From Tamarix chinensis (taxonomy: Eukaryota > Streptophyta > Magnoliopsida > Caryophyllales > Tamaricaceae), in assembly GCA_030549775.1 (NCBI GenBank), contig CM060175.1, forward strand, positions 110,779,639 through 110,843,638: 64,000 nucleotides of DNA, read 5' to 3'. The position numbers were made by a program, and so were the translations under genes. Under the pieces are notes generated by a model, which was not told the origin of the DNA, searched no databases, and was given only the letters and a program-made list of their open reading frames with translations. Of the stretch, positions 14,050-29,000 are shown one piece after another (positions within the stretch are counted from its first letter, which is position 1; each line of letters starts with the position of its first letter).

Positions 14050-17000
14050 CTAGTTGTTCCCAATAATGGTTGCGAACATAAGATAGACAAGGAAAAAAAC
14101 ACACTTAATATATTTATGACGAAATATATATGAAAAGCCAGAAATATAGTCCACTAGGAAAAAGTCTATCAACAAATATATATTTTTTGCGGGGAGGGAG
14201 GAGTTCATAAAATAGTTTTCCAATAGGGTGATATTTTTTTGGTAATCAACCTATGGGTGGTTTTATGAACTTCCCTAAGAAATATATATACCTCCAAGGA
14301 AGATGGTCCAGAAACATATATGGTGACACCAATATATCCTTGAAATTCTCTCTATTGGCTAGAATAGCTCTGTACTTCGGTAATTTCTCTTGACCTTTTT
14401 GGCCTTCCCAGAGCGGAAGATTGATGCCTCTTTGGTGTCTAAGTAAGTGAATAACAAGGCCCGGAAGAAACATTTCAGGAGGATCCCCGACTGACTTGCT
14501 TCCAGAGGGCGGAAAAGCTTCCATGAACTGAGACACAGGATCATCCATTGGATTTTTGTCAGTAGTGAAGGGATTAGCAAAGCAATCCTCCGAATCGTCA
14601 CTAGCACTTTCTTTTTCAAAGCCCCTTGAATGAAGCCCTTCCCAGAGTGAGGAGTCTTTAGCCATGCAAGTATGTCCTGTAATCACAGCAACGATTAGGA
14701 AACATCATGGCAGCTTCTCTCCTGTGTTCCTACTACAAGAAATGAAGGCATCCACAGCATAATTACAACAATACCAATAACTGGATCTTGCTGCACTTCC
14801 CACTTAACTAAGTCTAGTAGAAAACTCTCTCGAACCTATAGAAGATATCTTCATGTAAAATTGATCTACGAATGCACTAGTACAAAAATAACAGAGAAAG
14901 CTTGAACAGTCTAGAACACTACAAGCCATTTGAGGAGATCTAATTGCGGGTGTGTATTGTCACCTTACCAATGAATCCGAAGGGGAGTTATAAATTGAAT
15001 GTTCAGCAGGCTGATTAAGCTAGCACTTTAAGTGACACAAATTTGGTACGGGTCATCCCACTCGATCCGTTAAAATTTATTTCCTCTTAATTTTACAAAC
15101 ATGGAGAGAAATACATCACATGTTGAAAACATATAAAGAGAACAGGGCCTCAGTACACATTCAAAAGTATTATCTTAGTATTAGCATTTTGCAATCAGTT
15201 TCACTTTACATTTTCATAGTAACAGTTGAAAAGTATTTGACATCTCTTCCAATATTGAGCGGATTCTCAAGTTTTTCTACTTTTCTCACCGTGTCATTTG
15301 GCATTAGTATCATTGTTGAGCAACCACAATAAACTATTTAAATTTGGGTTTGGATATTTTGATATGATCAAATTCCCTATTTGGAAGCCATTTCTCAATA
15401 ACCAACTACTTTCATTCCTCGTTGGTAACTACTCATATTTTCTATTTTCCCACCAATTGATTCATATTCAACATTGTTGAGTAACCACAATAAACCAATT
15501 AAATTTGGGTTCGGATATTTTGATATGATCCAATCCCCTATTTGGAATCCATTTCTCAATAACCAACTACTTTCATTCCTCGTTGGTAACCCTTCAATGA
15601 ATACATGAATCATAGCCTCCATTTTTCTTCATAATTCTATCAATTCCTTGTCCAAATCCAACAATTCGTTTGTTATTCCTTCACCTCATTCATCATTTAT
15701 GCCTAATTCATGATTCTCATCCATCAATTTAACCTCCAATTTTTAATTTAAGATTCTACCATATTCGTACCTTCATCCATCTTCACAACTCCTTCAATTC
15801 ATGAGTTAATTCCCTTCAATCGATCTACAAAATCACCAATTCCATATCCATACACCCTTAAGTTGTTAATTCCACCCCACAAATTACACAAATGAGCATC
15901 CAATTTTGGAGATCATTTGAGAGAGGAGAACACTGGTTCAACCGAGAAGGAGACAAAATCATAATCGGTTGATCAGGCCTCATCTAGCGGTTAGGTTGTA
16001 AATGGAGTGGATTTTATCCGAAATCCGTCAAATATATAAACAAATATGGAGGGAGCAGACAAATATCCATTGGACATAGGTACGGATGCGTCTTCATATC
16101 AGTACCAACCTCCATTTAGCTAATATAAAATTACTTTATCCTTCTTTTATATAATATATTAATATGTTTCTTAAGGTCATAAGAGTAATTACATTGAAAC
16201 CCTAACTATCTATCAAATCTAACTAAACCTAATTAAGTTCAAATTTTCAATAAAAAAAGTCATTCCAACGAATCTAAATATCTAATGCACTCATAGTGCC
16301 TCGTGAGAACCAAGCATGACTCTCATAGTCTCATACACTAAATCACTCTTCATTCAGTCCTCAATCCTCAATCCTCATTCACTTTGACTCCGTGTATCAA
16401 GAGAGACTAACGCACAATGCTTCTCACACTCTTTTTAATATGATAGTCTTCAATTCACACTATTTTCATCTTTGCCATTGCCCCTCCTTGCCTGGTTAGC
16501 CTCCCCACCAATGTGCCACCACATCATGTCTTTGCGTTCCTCATAACTAAGACACATCATCTTCAATTTGTCTTCATATAACGCACAATGCCTCACAACT
16601 CTCATTCACTAATTCAGAGTCACTTAGTCCTCATTCGCTCAGCCCAACAACTCATGACTCTACACTCTCTTCCATCTTCAGTTCACACTATTTATGTCTT
16701 CATCTTTGCTTATTCTCGCATTGTCCACCACCTCGCCACTATGCCTCTACATTGCCATCTTTGATTCCAAGTTGTTCTATCTTTAGCCATTCATCGACGG
16801 TTCATCGACGATAAGTTGTAGTTTCTATTTTTTCTTTTTATGATTATATTTAGCAAGTCCTACAACTATATAGTGTAGTGTATATTTTTCTTATGGTCTG
16901 ATTTCTAGATATATCATTTGATTTTTTGATTTGTCATTTTTCAAATTTTCAGTTTTCTATTCACGCCATTGTGATACGCCAGTGATTAAATATGCATATG

Positions 17001-20000
17001 TTAGGAGGAACAGGGGAGGGTTGTGAGGCCTAGTGTAGGATATGTTTGTTTATGGAAGGCTAGTAAGGACATTTTAGCCTTTACATTCGTAGTAGTTTCT
17101 TATTAGAGTGAGGTCAGGAGGCTATGACTTCTATTTGACTACTTACTTTGGAATATCTTTTCTGTTGGCAATGGGGCTAGGGGGTATTAAATAGACTTGG
17201 GAATGGAGAAGGGAGAGAAGATAGAAATTTGTAGAAATTTGTAGGAGGGAGGTGGCAGAACTTCGAATGCCTAGATGTATCTTCCCACGTTTCAGAATAG
17301 AAACAATCCTTCTCTTCATCACCCAATTAATTTTTGTTTACTTGCATAATTTTAGTGTTGTTTCAGTACCTCTGTGGATTCTACCAAGGTGGTCTCAGAG
17401 CAATAACAAACTAGGAAGATGGCAGCTAAGAAGGTGGAGTAGGAGGCAAAGATGGACGAACAATGGGTGCTCATTCAAAAAGATTGGCAGAAGGAAATGA
17501 ACCTAGGTAAGGATGGATTTCGACAAGTACCGGTGATTAAGGAGTGGATACACTCAATTGGGAAGACAATGGAATCCACACTTGCCCATTTACTGTGCAT
17601 AGACCGAGCTGGAAATGGGAGTTCCTCGTCAATCAATCTTAGAAGGCAACCGCTAGACAAGGGTGGTTGTGTACCTACACCAGTGGCAGAGGGTGGATAG
17701 GAGTGGCGTAATGATCATCGAATAGCCCATCAATTGAAGTTTCCGACCTTTAATGGCACGGATCCTAATAGATGGTTGTTCTAAATAGAGAGGTATTTCA
17801 ACTTGAATCAATTATTGGAGGCAGATAAGATGGAGGCAATGGCGGTGGCTATAAAGGGCAGGACGTTGGCCTGGCTCCAGTATGCCAAGGAAGGGAAGAA
17901 ATTCTCCACCATGAGGAATTTTTGAGAGATGTTCTTGACACGATTCTGACCTCAACAAATGGGGCCACTATGTGAAAAATTCCTAGAGATCCAACAACTA
18001 TCAACATTCGAGGAATATTTGGAGTTTGAGTTGTTGGCAACACCATTGCAAGGCTGATTGTCAAAGGAAGTGCAAGAGAGCACATTCCTAAATGGTTTGA
18101 AACCAACAATTAGGGTTGAGGTTCACTTGCTGAGATCTATTGGGCTCACTAAAACTATGGAGGATGAATAATTGGTAGAGGAAAAGAATCACATCATCCA
18201 AGCAGGGGGCTCTAGCCCAAACCCCTCTAATAATACAATAGGCACTAGGCCCAAGGCACACACATCCACTTATTCGAGCTACAGCCCAAACTCCCAACCA
18301 CCAACTTCTTCTTCCTCATTTTCGAAAGCACGAACTAGCTCTCTCCTAATTTTGACAAGAACAATCCCAACTCATACCGACGCCAACACTCAAGCGAATC
18401 TCAGGGCACCCATCGAACAAAGGGTTTCTAGGGACTATTAGACATAAAAATAAGGCACCAACAAGATCAAGGGTTGTGTTTCAGGTGTATCGAGAAGTAT
18501 GCTCCTGGACATAAGTGTTGTCATTGACAGCTACAGGTATTCACGATGGAAGACAATGAGCAGCACGAGGACGAGGAGAACCCTCCATTGGTTGAGCCAA
18601 AGGAGACTGCAGAGGTAAAAGAATAGGTTGAGCTCTACATGAACTCATATGTAGGTTTTACTACTCCTAAGACTATGAAGCTTAAAGGGGAAATTAAGGG
18701 GATAACGGTGGTGGTGTTGGTTAGCAATGGGGCTACACACAACTTTATTGCACAAGACTTGGTGAGGCATTTGGAGTTACCACTTTCTGCCACCGCTTCC
18801 TATAAGGTACTCATGGGAACAAATAATTTCGTCCAAACTACTAGAATTTGCAAGGGGGTGGTGCTGACATTGTTGAAGATAGTAATTGTAGAAAATTTCC
18901 TACCTTTAGAGTTAGGAAGTGCATACGTTATCTTAGGCATGCAATGGCTGGAGAAACTTGGAATTATGCAGGTTAATTGGAAGGCATTACGTATGAATTT
19001 CAATCTTGGAAATACATCAATAACCTTGAGAGGGGACCCGAGATTGTGTAGAACTCAAGAAAAAAGGGCATTTTGTTGGAATGTTGTACCTTAATGATAG
19101 AAGCTCCGTGAGACTATTCCAGTAGAGTTCCCTTTGAAGTGCAAGAGGTGATACAAGCTTTCCCAAGATACTAAAGGAACTAGAAGGATTACCACCTGCA
19201 CAAGACTTGGATCATAATATACCCATGTTGCCCGCAATGGAACCAGTGTGCACCCATATAGATACCCTAAGATACAAAAGGATGATATCAAAAGGTTGGT
19301 GGAAGACATGCTAATAGTGGGAGTGATTTGTCCAAGTCATAGCCCTTTCTCCAACCCGGTGCTACTAGTAAAAAAGGATGAGAATTGATGGTTCTGTGTT
19401 GATTAGAGAGCACTAAATAAAGTGACTATCTCGGATAAATTTTTCATACCCATAATTGATGAGCTATTAGAAGAATTGCATAGGGCAACAATCTTTTTTA
19501 AGTTGGATCCGAAGTCCAAACATCATCAAATCAGGGTGAATACTAAGAACATCTACAGACAACCTTTTACACATACAAGAGACTATGAGTTTCTTGTCTT
19601 ACCATTTGGATTAACTAATGCCCTAATCACATTTCAAGCTTTAATGAACGAGGTGTTTAAGGTTTATTATCAAAGGTTTGTATTGGTTTTCTTTGATGAT
19701 ATATTGGTCTAAAACCCGAATATGGAAGTACACATCCATTACTAGAGGATGAGTATTGTAATCCTTTTATAGTAAGATCCTTTTATAAATTAGCCTATAA
19801 ATACTACAACAATCCTAATAAAAGGATGCAAGAATAGGAGACAATGTAAGAAATTTGGAGCAAGGAAAAATAGTAGTATGCTCATCAAATGAGTCCTCTC
19901 ATCAATAAGATAGATGGGAGGATTCGACATTAGTCTCCTCATATGCTTTCTTATGTAAGTCACCTTCAACTCATCAATAGCGTGTTCTTTGGCATACAAA

Positions 20001-23000
20001 TGTTTTGGAGCCAAACTCTCAGGTTATTCACCATGTCAATGCCCTATGCCACAACCTTTTATGGATAGGTAAAGGTGTCATCTCCCTCCAATCACATGTT
20101 GCATGGGCTTCCTGATGTATGCCAAAAAAGGAAGGTGGACTAGAGTTTTTGGACATTAAAAAGTGGAACATAGCCACCATTGGCAATCACCTTTGGAATC
20201 TAGCTAAAAACTGAACTCTCTGAGTGAAATCCATTACCTCACAATAGAGGATGCGTTCTTGGTTAGATTGCATGCTTCAGCTACTTGGACCACGTGTAAA
20301 ATCATTAACTTACAGGATGAATTTTGTATTATCTTCAGATACCATGATGAATAGGAAACTTATAAAATCAATGTCGTTTATTACCTAATACGAAGGAAGG
20401 GTGAGATTAAGCTATGGTGGAAGACTATTTGGGCACATACAGCAGCCCCCAAATACAAGTTTATTTTGTGGATTGCACCCCACGAACACTTAGCCACCAA
20501 AGAATTCATGCATCATATTGATTTAGCTCAAGATATTGTGTACCTTACTGTAATCATATATAAACCGTGCAACATCTCTTCATGAATTACCCTGTAGTGG
20601 GCAGCATGTTAATCAGATAACATCGTGGCAACAGTGGATGGCAAGATCTGCTTCACTCATTTACTATGGTGCATGTTTGAAGAACGCATAAAATAAGGGT
20701 TTTCAGATGCTTAGTAGCCATTATTGTCTGTGAAGTTTGAAGGTATTGCAAAAATTCTCTCTTTAGCTCCAAAAGTGCCTCCCTACATCACTTAGTAGGT
20801 CCATTGTTGTTAACTGTCTTAGGCGTTGTCTTTATGAATCCAGAAAAGTCAAGTATAGTCCCTATGTCCCCATTGTGGATAAATTCTCCACCTGCTCTAT
20901 TATTATTTTGCCGTAATCAATGAAGAGTAATTTTAAAAAATAATAATAAGACTATTAAAAATAAGGCTTGCTACATATTAATTAATTAAAGTTCAAGGTT
21001 TTTGGGCTGAGACTGGATCACAGAGCTTGTCAAGTTCGCTAATAGGCCGGTGCCTATGAAAAAAGAACCCACAAGACCTAAAGCATTTGGTGAAGGGTGA
21101 CTTCATTTGATGAAAATACCATAGTTGTGACAACACCAAGTACCACAAGTTGTTTGAACTTAAGAGTTAGACCAACCACAATCCTCCCCCAACTCCATAA
21201 GCAAGACAACTTAAGAGAAAGGTTATGCTTTAAGGGTGAAAATCCTTCACCATCAATCATTGGTGCAAAAGAGTATTCAGACTAATGGTGATGTTAGAGG
21301 ACTAAAACAAACCTAACAAGGGTCCCATAATCAAATAGAGGAACCTAAGATATCGCTACATGCTATTACATGAGTACAGAATTCACAAACCATGCAATTG
21401 CATAATCAGATAAGCAGACACCCAACCATGATCCTTGATAACTCAAGAAGCTTGCACAATTTCATGCCAACTCACCAAATCGCACTAACCTTGGTCTAAT
21501 GTCCAAAGTTTAAAGTGGTTGATGCTAATGGCGAGCGAGTCTCCAATTTTGGAATCTTGTAGGCATTATACCTCTAGATGGATTAGGGTACATTGGTTGC
21601 AGACATTAGGGCCTATCCTATGGAACCTCAAACCAATATATAACCGTAATAAGTAGTAGATCAAATAGAAGGGTTGTGATTATGAGAACTCCAAGCCTCA
21701 AATAAAGATCACTACTGAATAAATCTCAGGACATAAAAATCTAAGCTTCTTGAAACAGGTGCTATAGGACTTCGCAACCTTGTTCTAGTAAACATCCACC
21801 CACCTAAGGATGGCAATAGATCGGGTCTGGGTCGAGTCCAACCAGATCCAAACCCATCAAATCTCAAAAGTTTAGACCCAGACTCATCGGATCTAGCGGA
21901 TAAATGGAACTTAAACGGGTCTAGCTATTTTTGAAAAAAAAAATTGAATAATTTATGTAAATATAAATACATGTATGTTTTATATAACTTAATATGTATT
22001 TTTTGTTAAAAGAAATATCCTCTAAATAAAAAGATAAATATTTTCAAATAGTTATTTTAACTTTTCAACTGGTGTTTCATTACTTTTGGAATAAACTATT
22101 ATACATATTGCTTATAAAATAAACAAGCAAAAATAAAATTGAAAAATAAATAAGGGGCTCAAATAAGATCACGACAAAGATGACACACATAAAATTATAA
22201 TGTACGTATGTATGTATATATACATATATACTAAATAAGTCTACAGGTTGAGTTTGAATCTGAGACTATTAGATCCAAATCTAGACCCATGTAGTATATA
22301 TGGACTAGGAGTGTTTAAATGGGTTGTCATGGTTTAATCCACCCCATAATATCTTAACCCATATGATCCATGGTCTAATCCATAGCGGGTTGGAGTAAAT
22401 GGTAAATAATTTCCAACCCAACCCATCTAACTCGTAGTTAGATGGGTTTACCATAGTTTGTTGTGGATTAATAAACAAACAAATAAATTTATCACCACCT
22501 CTAACTAGAGGTGGCAATCGGATTGGACGGTTAGGGTTGGGTTATTTATGTCATCTCGGGTTTGGGTCGTTTTGAGTTATTTTATTGGCCGGGTCGGTTT
22601 TGGATCGTTGTAGATCCGAATTGTATTAGATTAATTTGTGGGATTGGGTCCTTTTGGGTTAACGGGTCGGGTTAGTTTTCAACCAAGCTAGCTTGCCTTC
22701 AAGTAATTTTGAGATCAGACAAAGTAAGGTTGGGTCATGGTGGGCATAGACAATGTTGTATCTTAATAAGGCTGGCTCATGTAGAGTAGGATCAAGGTAG
22801 GATGGAGTTAGGTTGGACTTAGGCAATGTAGGGCTAAGCAAAGTACCTTTAGGGTAGGATAGGGTTGGACAGAATCGGTTGGGTTCGAAGAACGCTAAAC
22901 AAAACAATTTTTCTAAAGTCCGGTTACAATAGGATTGTGGTAGTGATGATTTTGGTATAGTAGATGTATATTAACCCACAACAACTTGTGGGCTAACCCA

Positions 23001-26000
23001 TCTTAGTTTATAACCTACCATGGGTTAACCTATGTAAACTTTTATAAAATAACCCAACTCATAAACTTATTTTCATAGGTTGGATTATATAAGTCGCCCA
23101 ACCCACTAAACACCCATAATATGGACCCAGACCCAATAAATGAGACCCATTGGCATCCCTACACCCACCTCCCTCATTGCTCACATGATCGCCAAATCAT
23201 CTTGCAATGCAAAACCAACCTAGTAGTGGTGCAGCCATATAGACACCCCTATCTACAAAATAAAGAGATTGAATAACAAGGATCATAAGATCCAACCAAT
23301 CTCCCATCTCCCTGCTAATCCTCCTTGTTAAGAAGCAGGGCAAATCCTAATGAATCTATGTGAATTACTAAGAAGTTAATGCTCGAAATGTGAAAGACAA
23401 ATTCCTTATCCTCATCATGAATCAGCTCCCTTCGGGAATTGCATGGTAGCATCCTAGACCTCTCATATGGCTATCACTTTAAATTTTGGGTCAAGCCCTT
23501 CGTGCTTACTAATGTGCCTTTAATCTTCCAAGCTCTTGTGAGTGGTATTTTTCGACCATAACTTTGAGGTTCATGTTGGTCTTATTAAACAATCTATTGC
23601 AACACGTGGCAAACATATCCACCTTTGAATCGTGACTTGCTAGTCCACTAACATTAGTTGTACTTTAAAAATCCATATGCTCTTTAGGACACAATCTATG
23701 TCCTAAGTAAAGCATATAGTACACGGTGAGAGGGTGTATGGTGAATTGAATAAGATCCAAGCAATCACCAATTGATGAAGACCAAAGACAATGATGTTGA
23801 TGGGGAATTATAGTACTATCACAAGTTCATCCATGAATATGGAGAAATTGTCACTTCATTCACTAACTTCACCAAAAGGATGCTTTTTCCATGTCCTAAG
23901 AAACCTTGGACATCTTCCAAAGACTCAAGAATGTCTTATCTGACACGTCGATACTCTAATAGCTAAACTTTGACAAGCGATTTGTTGCAGAGTGTGGCAC
24001 ATCTAGAAGCAGTATAAAGGTTGTCCCCATCAAACCTAACACCTAATTTGTCTATATTAGTAGAAAATCGGGTGACGGCAGCACAAGCTACTTGCTTATG
24101 AACATAATTGATTGAGCTAGCCAATGCCATCAAGAATTGACAAACTTACTTGTGGGGGTGCGACTTTCTTATCCATACCAACTACTAAAGCCTCAAATAC
24201 CTATTGGAGCAAAAGCTAAGCATTTTCCCTCAACAACACTAGGTCAACTGCCTCTTAGGTTTACCTTCCAAGTTTCAAACAACTCTAACCACAGGGCAAA
24301 GGCATTGTCATGCCGTGACGAGGAAGGGAGATCGACATTCACCATCTACCCCTCCCCCTCACCCAACCCCAAAAAATTTCTAGCAAATCCAAGCAGACAC
24401 CCTTTTATATACTTACTTGATGGTTTCCTGCTCTACAAGTTATAAATATTCATTTGAGATTATGTCAACAATCCACAACTTTAGGCATGAAGGAGGTCAG
24501 AAGACATTGCAATGTCTCCAAGCGAAATTCTTCTAGAAAAGGATGCAAGTTATTGTATGAGATTAGCTTCATGCCTATGTTGTCTCCAACCACTGTGGAA
24601 AATCTTCATCCTGTCAATCTAACATAACCTCTTAACAAACCCAAGACCTAGGGAAAACCAACCTTATTCATGGTGGTCGATAGGCTTATACTACAACAAG
24701 ACATTACCATAGATTTTATCAACGGACTACACAAGTCCTAGGGATTATTGATTCTAGTTGTGATTGTTGATAGGCTTATACCATAACAAGCATTGCACAA
24801 GTCCTCTTTGACAACATCTTTTACTTACATAGGATAATAGGGTGCATAGACTACTATTGGGATCTTATTTTAACTGGTGTCTTTTGGAAAGAGATCTTCC
24901 ACATCAACAACACCAAATTTGCATTCCCTTTCTCCTACCACCCTCAAGCCTAAGTTGTCAATCGCACGACGGAAATGTACCTTCGCATAGCTATCGGTGA
25001 TCGACTAAAACAACTGGTTTGTTATGTGCATTGAATATTGCTATAACACTTCCTCCTGTATGGGCATTCCCCCTTTCAAATAATCTACGATTCCAATCCT
25101 CCATGCCTGCTCTAGCATCACGGTTCCATCTAAGTTAACGTTGTAGACTAGAGCTCTCTTCACGTGACAATTTCTTGGTTGATGCCCCTAAGAGGCTATT
25201 CGAAGCTCATAATTGGATAAAATAGCACAATGACTTCAAAAGCTCATCTTCCAACTCAAAAATGTTATTTAGCTTTACCTCTAACCCTATCACCAACTTT
25301 TGATTACACATCGTTTGAATGTCAGTCTCACTTCTATGGCCCTTACCACATACAATGGCATATTGGACTCCTTGCTTATGAACTAGCTATGCTTGTCACC
25401 AACTACATTCATCCAATCTTTCATTTCTCTTAACTTAAGCACTTTGTAGGAGAACCGTCAACTTCATCACCCTTACTTGAGAGCCTTAGCTCAAGAAAGA
25501 ATTAACACTTGGGACCCAAGCCTAGGTCTGATAATAAAGAAACTGGAGATCAAGACTATTCTAACTAGAAAACTATTAAATAAAGTTACCATAATATAAC
25601 ATAGGTTGTAGTTTAAGGTAACCAAAGGACTGTAAACTCCTGTATAAAGGCCAACATGACTCAAATCGGAATGTTAATAAGACTTAATTTCCTTACTCTC
25701 TTTCCATTATTCTGCCACTCCTTCGACACTCTCTTTTGGCTCCCATGGCAATCACCACTCCATTCTATCTTCTTCACTTGGGAACCACAAGAGTCCCCTC
25801 TTCTTCCGCCGCTAACCTTGAAAAAACTTCATCACATCACCCCATGACTAGGTCCTTAACTCAAGCTCATAGCAAATTTCTGTTCTTTTTAACATCTGAG
25901 TGGAATGTTGAGCATTTCCAATATGCCTACAATTGATACTAAAATATTGTACATGCACCTCAACACAACGTGATATAATTCTAGATATCTTAGTTAGTTC

Positions 26001-29000
26001 TAAGATTTTTCAAGTTTCATTTTTAATAGATATTATCAAATATAGCTCATATTATTTGTTACAAGGGATTATCTTTTATCGAACAAGCTTTGGTATCTTA
26101 TCATTTTGGATTGATTTAACCAATTATGATCCTCATTTTATTCTTAAATTTTGCCACTTACATTAGAGGTTTCTCTTTTGTAGTCTTTTAGCTTAGATAA
26201 AGGGCCTTAATCTTCCCAATTCCTTCTTCCCCTCTTATTTCCCAACCTAAAAAAAAATTATGACTAGATGTAAAATTATGTCACTCTATTTTAAGTAAAA
26301 TGGCATTAGTATCAAGGATGACCTTCCTTGATGATGCCTAGATTACTAAGACAAAAGTATAATATCCTTTATGCTTCTGGTCAAGTGTAGTACATACTCC
26401 ATCTATCCAAAATCCCATCTACCAATTGATTTTTTAATCCTTTGGATATCAAAAAAGATATCAGTTTTAAATTGAATAAACGATTTTATAGGCAATCTAA
26501 TATTAGGAATTAATGATATAGATCTTCATACAAATATTTAGAACACCATGAGAAAAATTGATAGGTTGCCTCATATTAGCAATGAATTGGTCACATATGA
26601 AGCAATCCAGTTTACATGCCTACTCATGTTTGTAACCCTAGTTGTGTACTAAACTGTTAGAAAGAGAGCCAACATACAATTGAATATGCTTCAAACAAGG
26701 AAACCTAGTAGTTTAATTTTTTTATTTAGACCAACTAGTAAAATTTTGTCATAATTTTCAAGGATTTAAGTTTATGTTCATTTGTTTAGGTTTTATTGCA
26801 TCAGGTATCCTTGTAAATAAGCCTATATTTACTATATTTGGTATTTTTAAGATTTACAGATTGAGTTGAGCTAAACAAAGTCAGGTTCGCCAATAACGTT
26901 TAGAGTAAAGGGTTCAACCAACATCAATGTAGTATAAAGCTAAATTGCTTCCAACTGCAAACTTTAAGTTGTTTCCATTCCGCAAATGAAAAACACCTAA
27001 AACCTAACCCTAACTTAACACGAAACCTAGCTAAATCTATAACCAACCCACCGCGCCCAAAACAAGCACCACAAATGCTCCTCAAGGGTCACCACCATCG
27101 TCATGTTTCAGCTTTGTTGGTCGCCACCTAAACCTTGTGTGACCGTTACGCTAGCTTAACCACTTCATTTACCAAAAGCTCTTGCTGCATGCATGCCAAA
27201 GTCTCATTGTCATCCACAAGTTGTAGGTTTCATAGGTCAAATTCACCAATTAAAGCCCCAACAAAGATCAAAGTTGCTTCTTAAAGCCACCTTTTTTTTT
27301 CATTTGAAGAGGAGAAAACGAGAAGAAAACATTGTTTGTTGCTACCGACCAAAGCTAGATGAGTCTCACAAATAAATAGGTCATAAACGGATCTTAAGAA
27401 TAGTTTCAAAATGAATGAAAAGATTGCATTAACCAATGTATCTAAAAACACAATTTAGAGTAAGTATGAGAGAAGTACAAATTATATTGTTATGCGACAA
27501 TATACAATACTATCTTTACTGGTAAATGGTTTAGGAGTCAACAAACCCTTAAGAGGTCCCTACTCATGTTTCGTTAGTTAAGGGTGGGAAAGTGTTGGCC
27601 TAAACTTTGAAGCTCAAACCTAAATCCACTAGGTCCTAAAATCTCAAACCAAGACCCTATATAAATGGGTCTAGTTCAATGGGTTTGAGTAGCGTACAAG
27701 ATCCATTGCTTTCTCTAATAAAGTTTGTTCTAAAAAATTCATTGCCACCTCTTTTCATTGAACCTATCATCAACTTCCACCCAAATGATTGTGGCTTTCC
27801 TAAGCTTCATTGCCACCTGCAGCACCATTGGTGTCTTTGTCGACATCTAACTTCATGGTCGTCATCCCTCTCCTTGGTTGCACTTGTTATCATCTATTTG
27901 TTGTACCAACTAATACTTTAAAGTTGTGCAGAGGTGTGAGGTCCGGCATTTAAATTCGTATATCTAAGTCTAAGTAACTAAAAAGCCTAAATATACGATT
28001 TACTAAAGGATTCAAATTTTAGTTTGATTGAAGAGAAAAAAAGGTTTGTTATTTTTATTTATTTTATTATTAAATAAGGTTAATATGGAGGGTGATGGTG
28101 TTTGGCTCTACAAAACGATGCTTCAATAGACTTAATGTGGTAAAAAGTCAGCATTGTTAAAAGTTGCAAGAAGCAATAGGGTGTTCACGTTAAGAGGAAC
28201 AAGGAATATGGTTGCAAATGATAGGTTTGGGGGTAATAGACACTCAACATCGAGAAAAGGAGAGACATTAGGGTAGTTGAGAATTAATCATTTTATTAAT
28301 TCCCTAACATAGGTTTATTCATTAACATAAAGCTCCATCATAAAACTAACGAAATTATAGAGATGCAAAAGATAAATATCTTACCATAAAATATTCTTAA
28401 ATATCTTTATCCCTAAACGACATATTTATTGACTTGATAGTATCAAATCTCTTTAGTAGATATAATTGATAATGGATCATTTTTTCAATATCATTTTGTT
28501 ATTATGAAAATATACTTTATTGCATTGATACATGAATATTATGTACATTCTATTAAAACAAACAATCTTTACAGCAAATAACCCCTATACAACACACTCC
28601 TTACATACCATATAAATAAGAGAATACATTTAAGCCAAATTTACATATATTCCTCCAAATGATTGTCAAACTACCATTGTTGAGTCAAGGGCAGCTTATT
28701 GTAAGCCTAACCATAAAAAAGGTCTATCACATTTGTAAGGTACCTAAATCAACTTTTTCCCAACTACCACAAAACATGTTTACTCCTACTCATGGTGGGA
28801 AGCTTTCCATATTTAAATATGTTTAAGGGGACTAATTTACTCCTAGTTGTTTTTGTATGCGCATGTCTAAAAAGGGGACTAGTTTTCGACAATCTGCCTA
28901 AAAGGTTGGTGGTCACTCAAATAGGCCAAAATCTGATCATGTCCAGCACAGGGCACACATCTATGGGTAAGTGCTTCTATTATAGTTAGATTGGTCAATA

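Larger units (their letters stand above)
16972..19712 (+). mobile_element. Truncated Ty3/gypsy element: 5' LTR, gag, PR, part of RT
   Basis: The 5' LTR at 16972-17386 starts TGATACGCCAGTGATTAAAT and ends TCTACCA. The primer-binding site TGGTCTCAGAGC (17390-17401) resembles the initiator tRNA-Met site. The LTR start matches the intron-4 chromovirus (TGATAGGCCATTAGTAAGGT), so they are one family. Gag follows around 17420-18250 with several stops. The protease frame (18639-19094) has VSNGATHNF in place of DSGATHNF. RT (19310-19712) ends exactly after FFDDILV, with no RNase H, integrase or 3' LTR next to it. Confidence 0.85.

Noticed and set aside
14359..14619. Alternative 86-codon minus-strand frame over lipase exon 13
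   Set aside because: A different frame of the same exon; the PGLVIHLL and FLDHLPWR motifs show which frame is coding.
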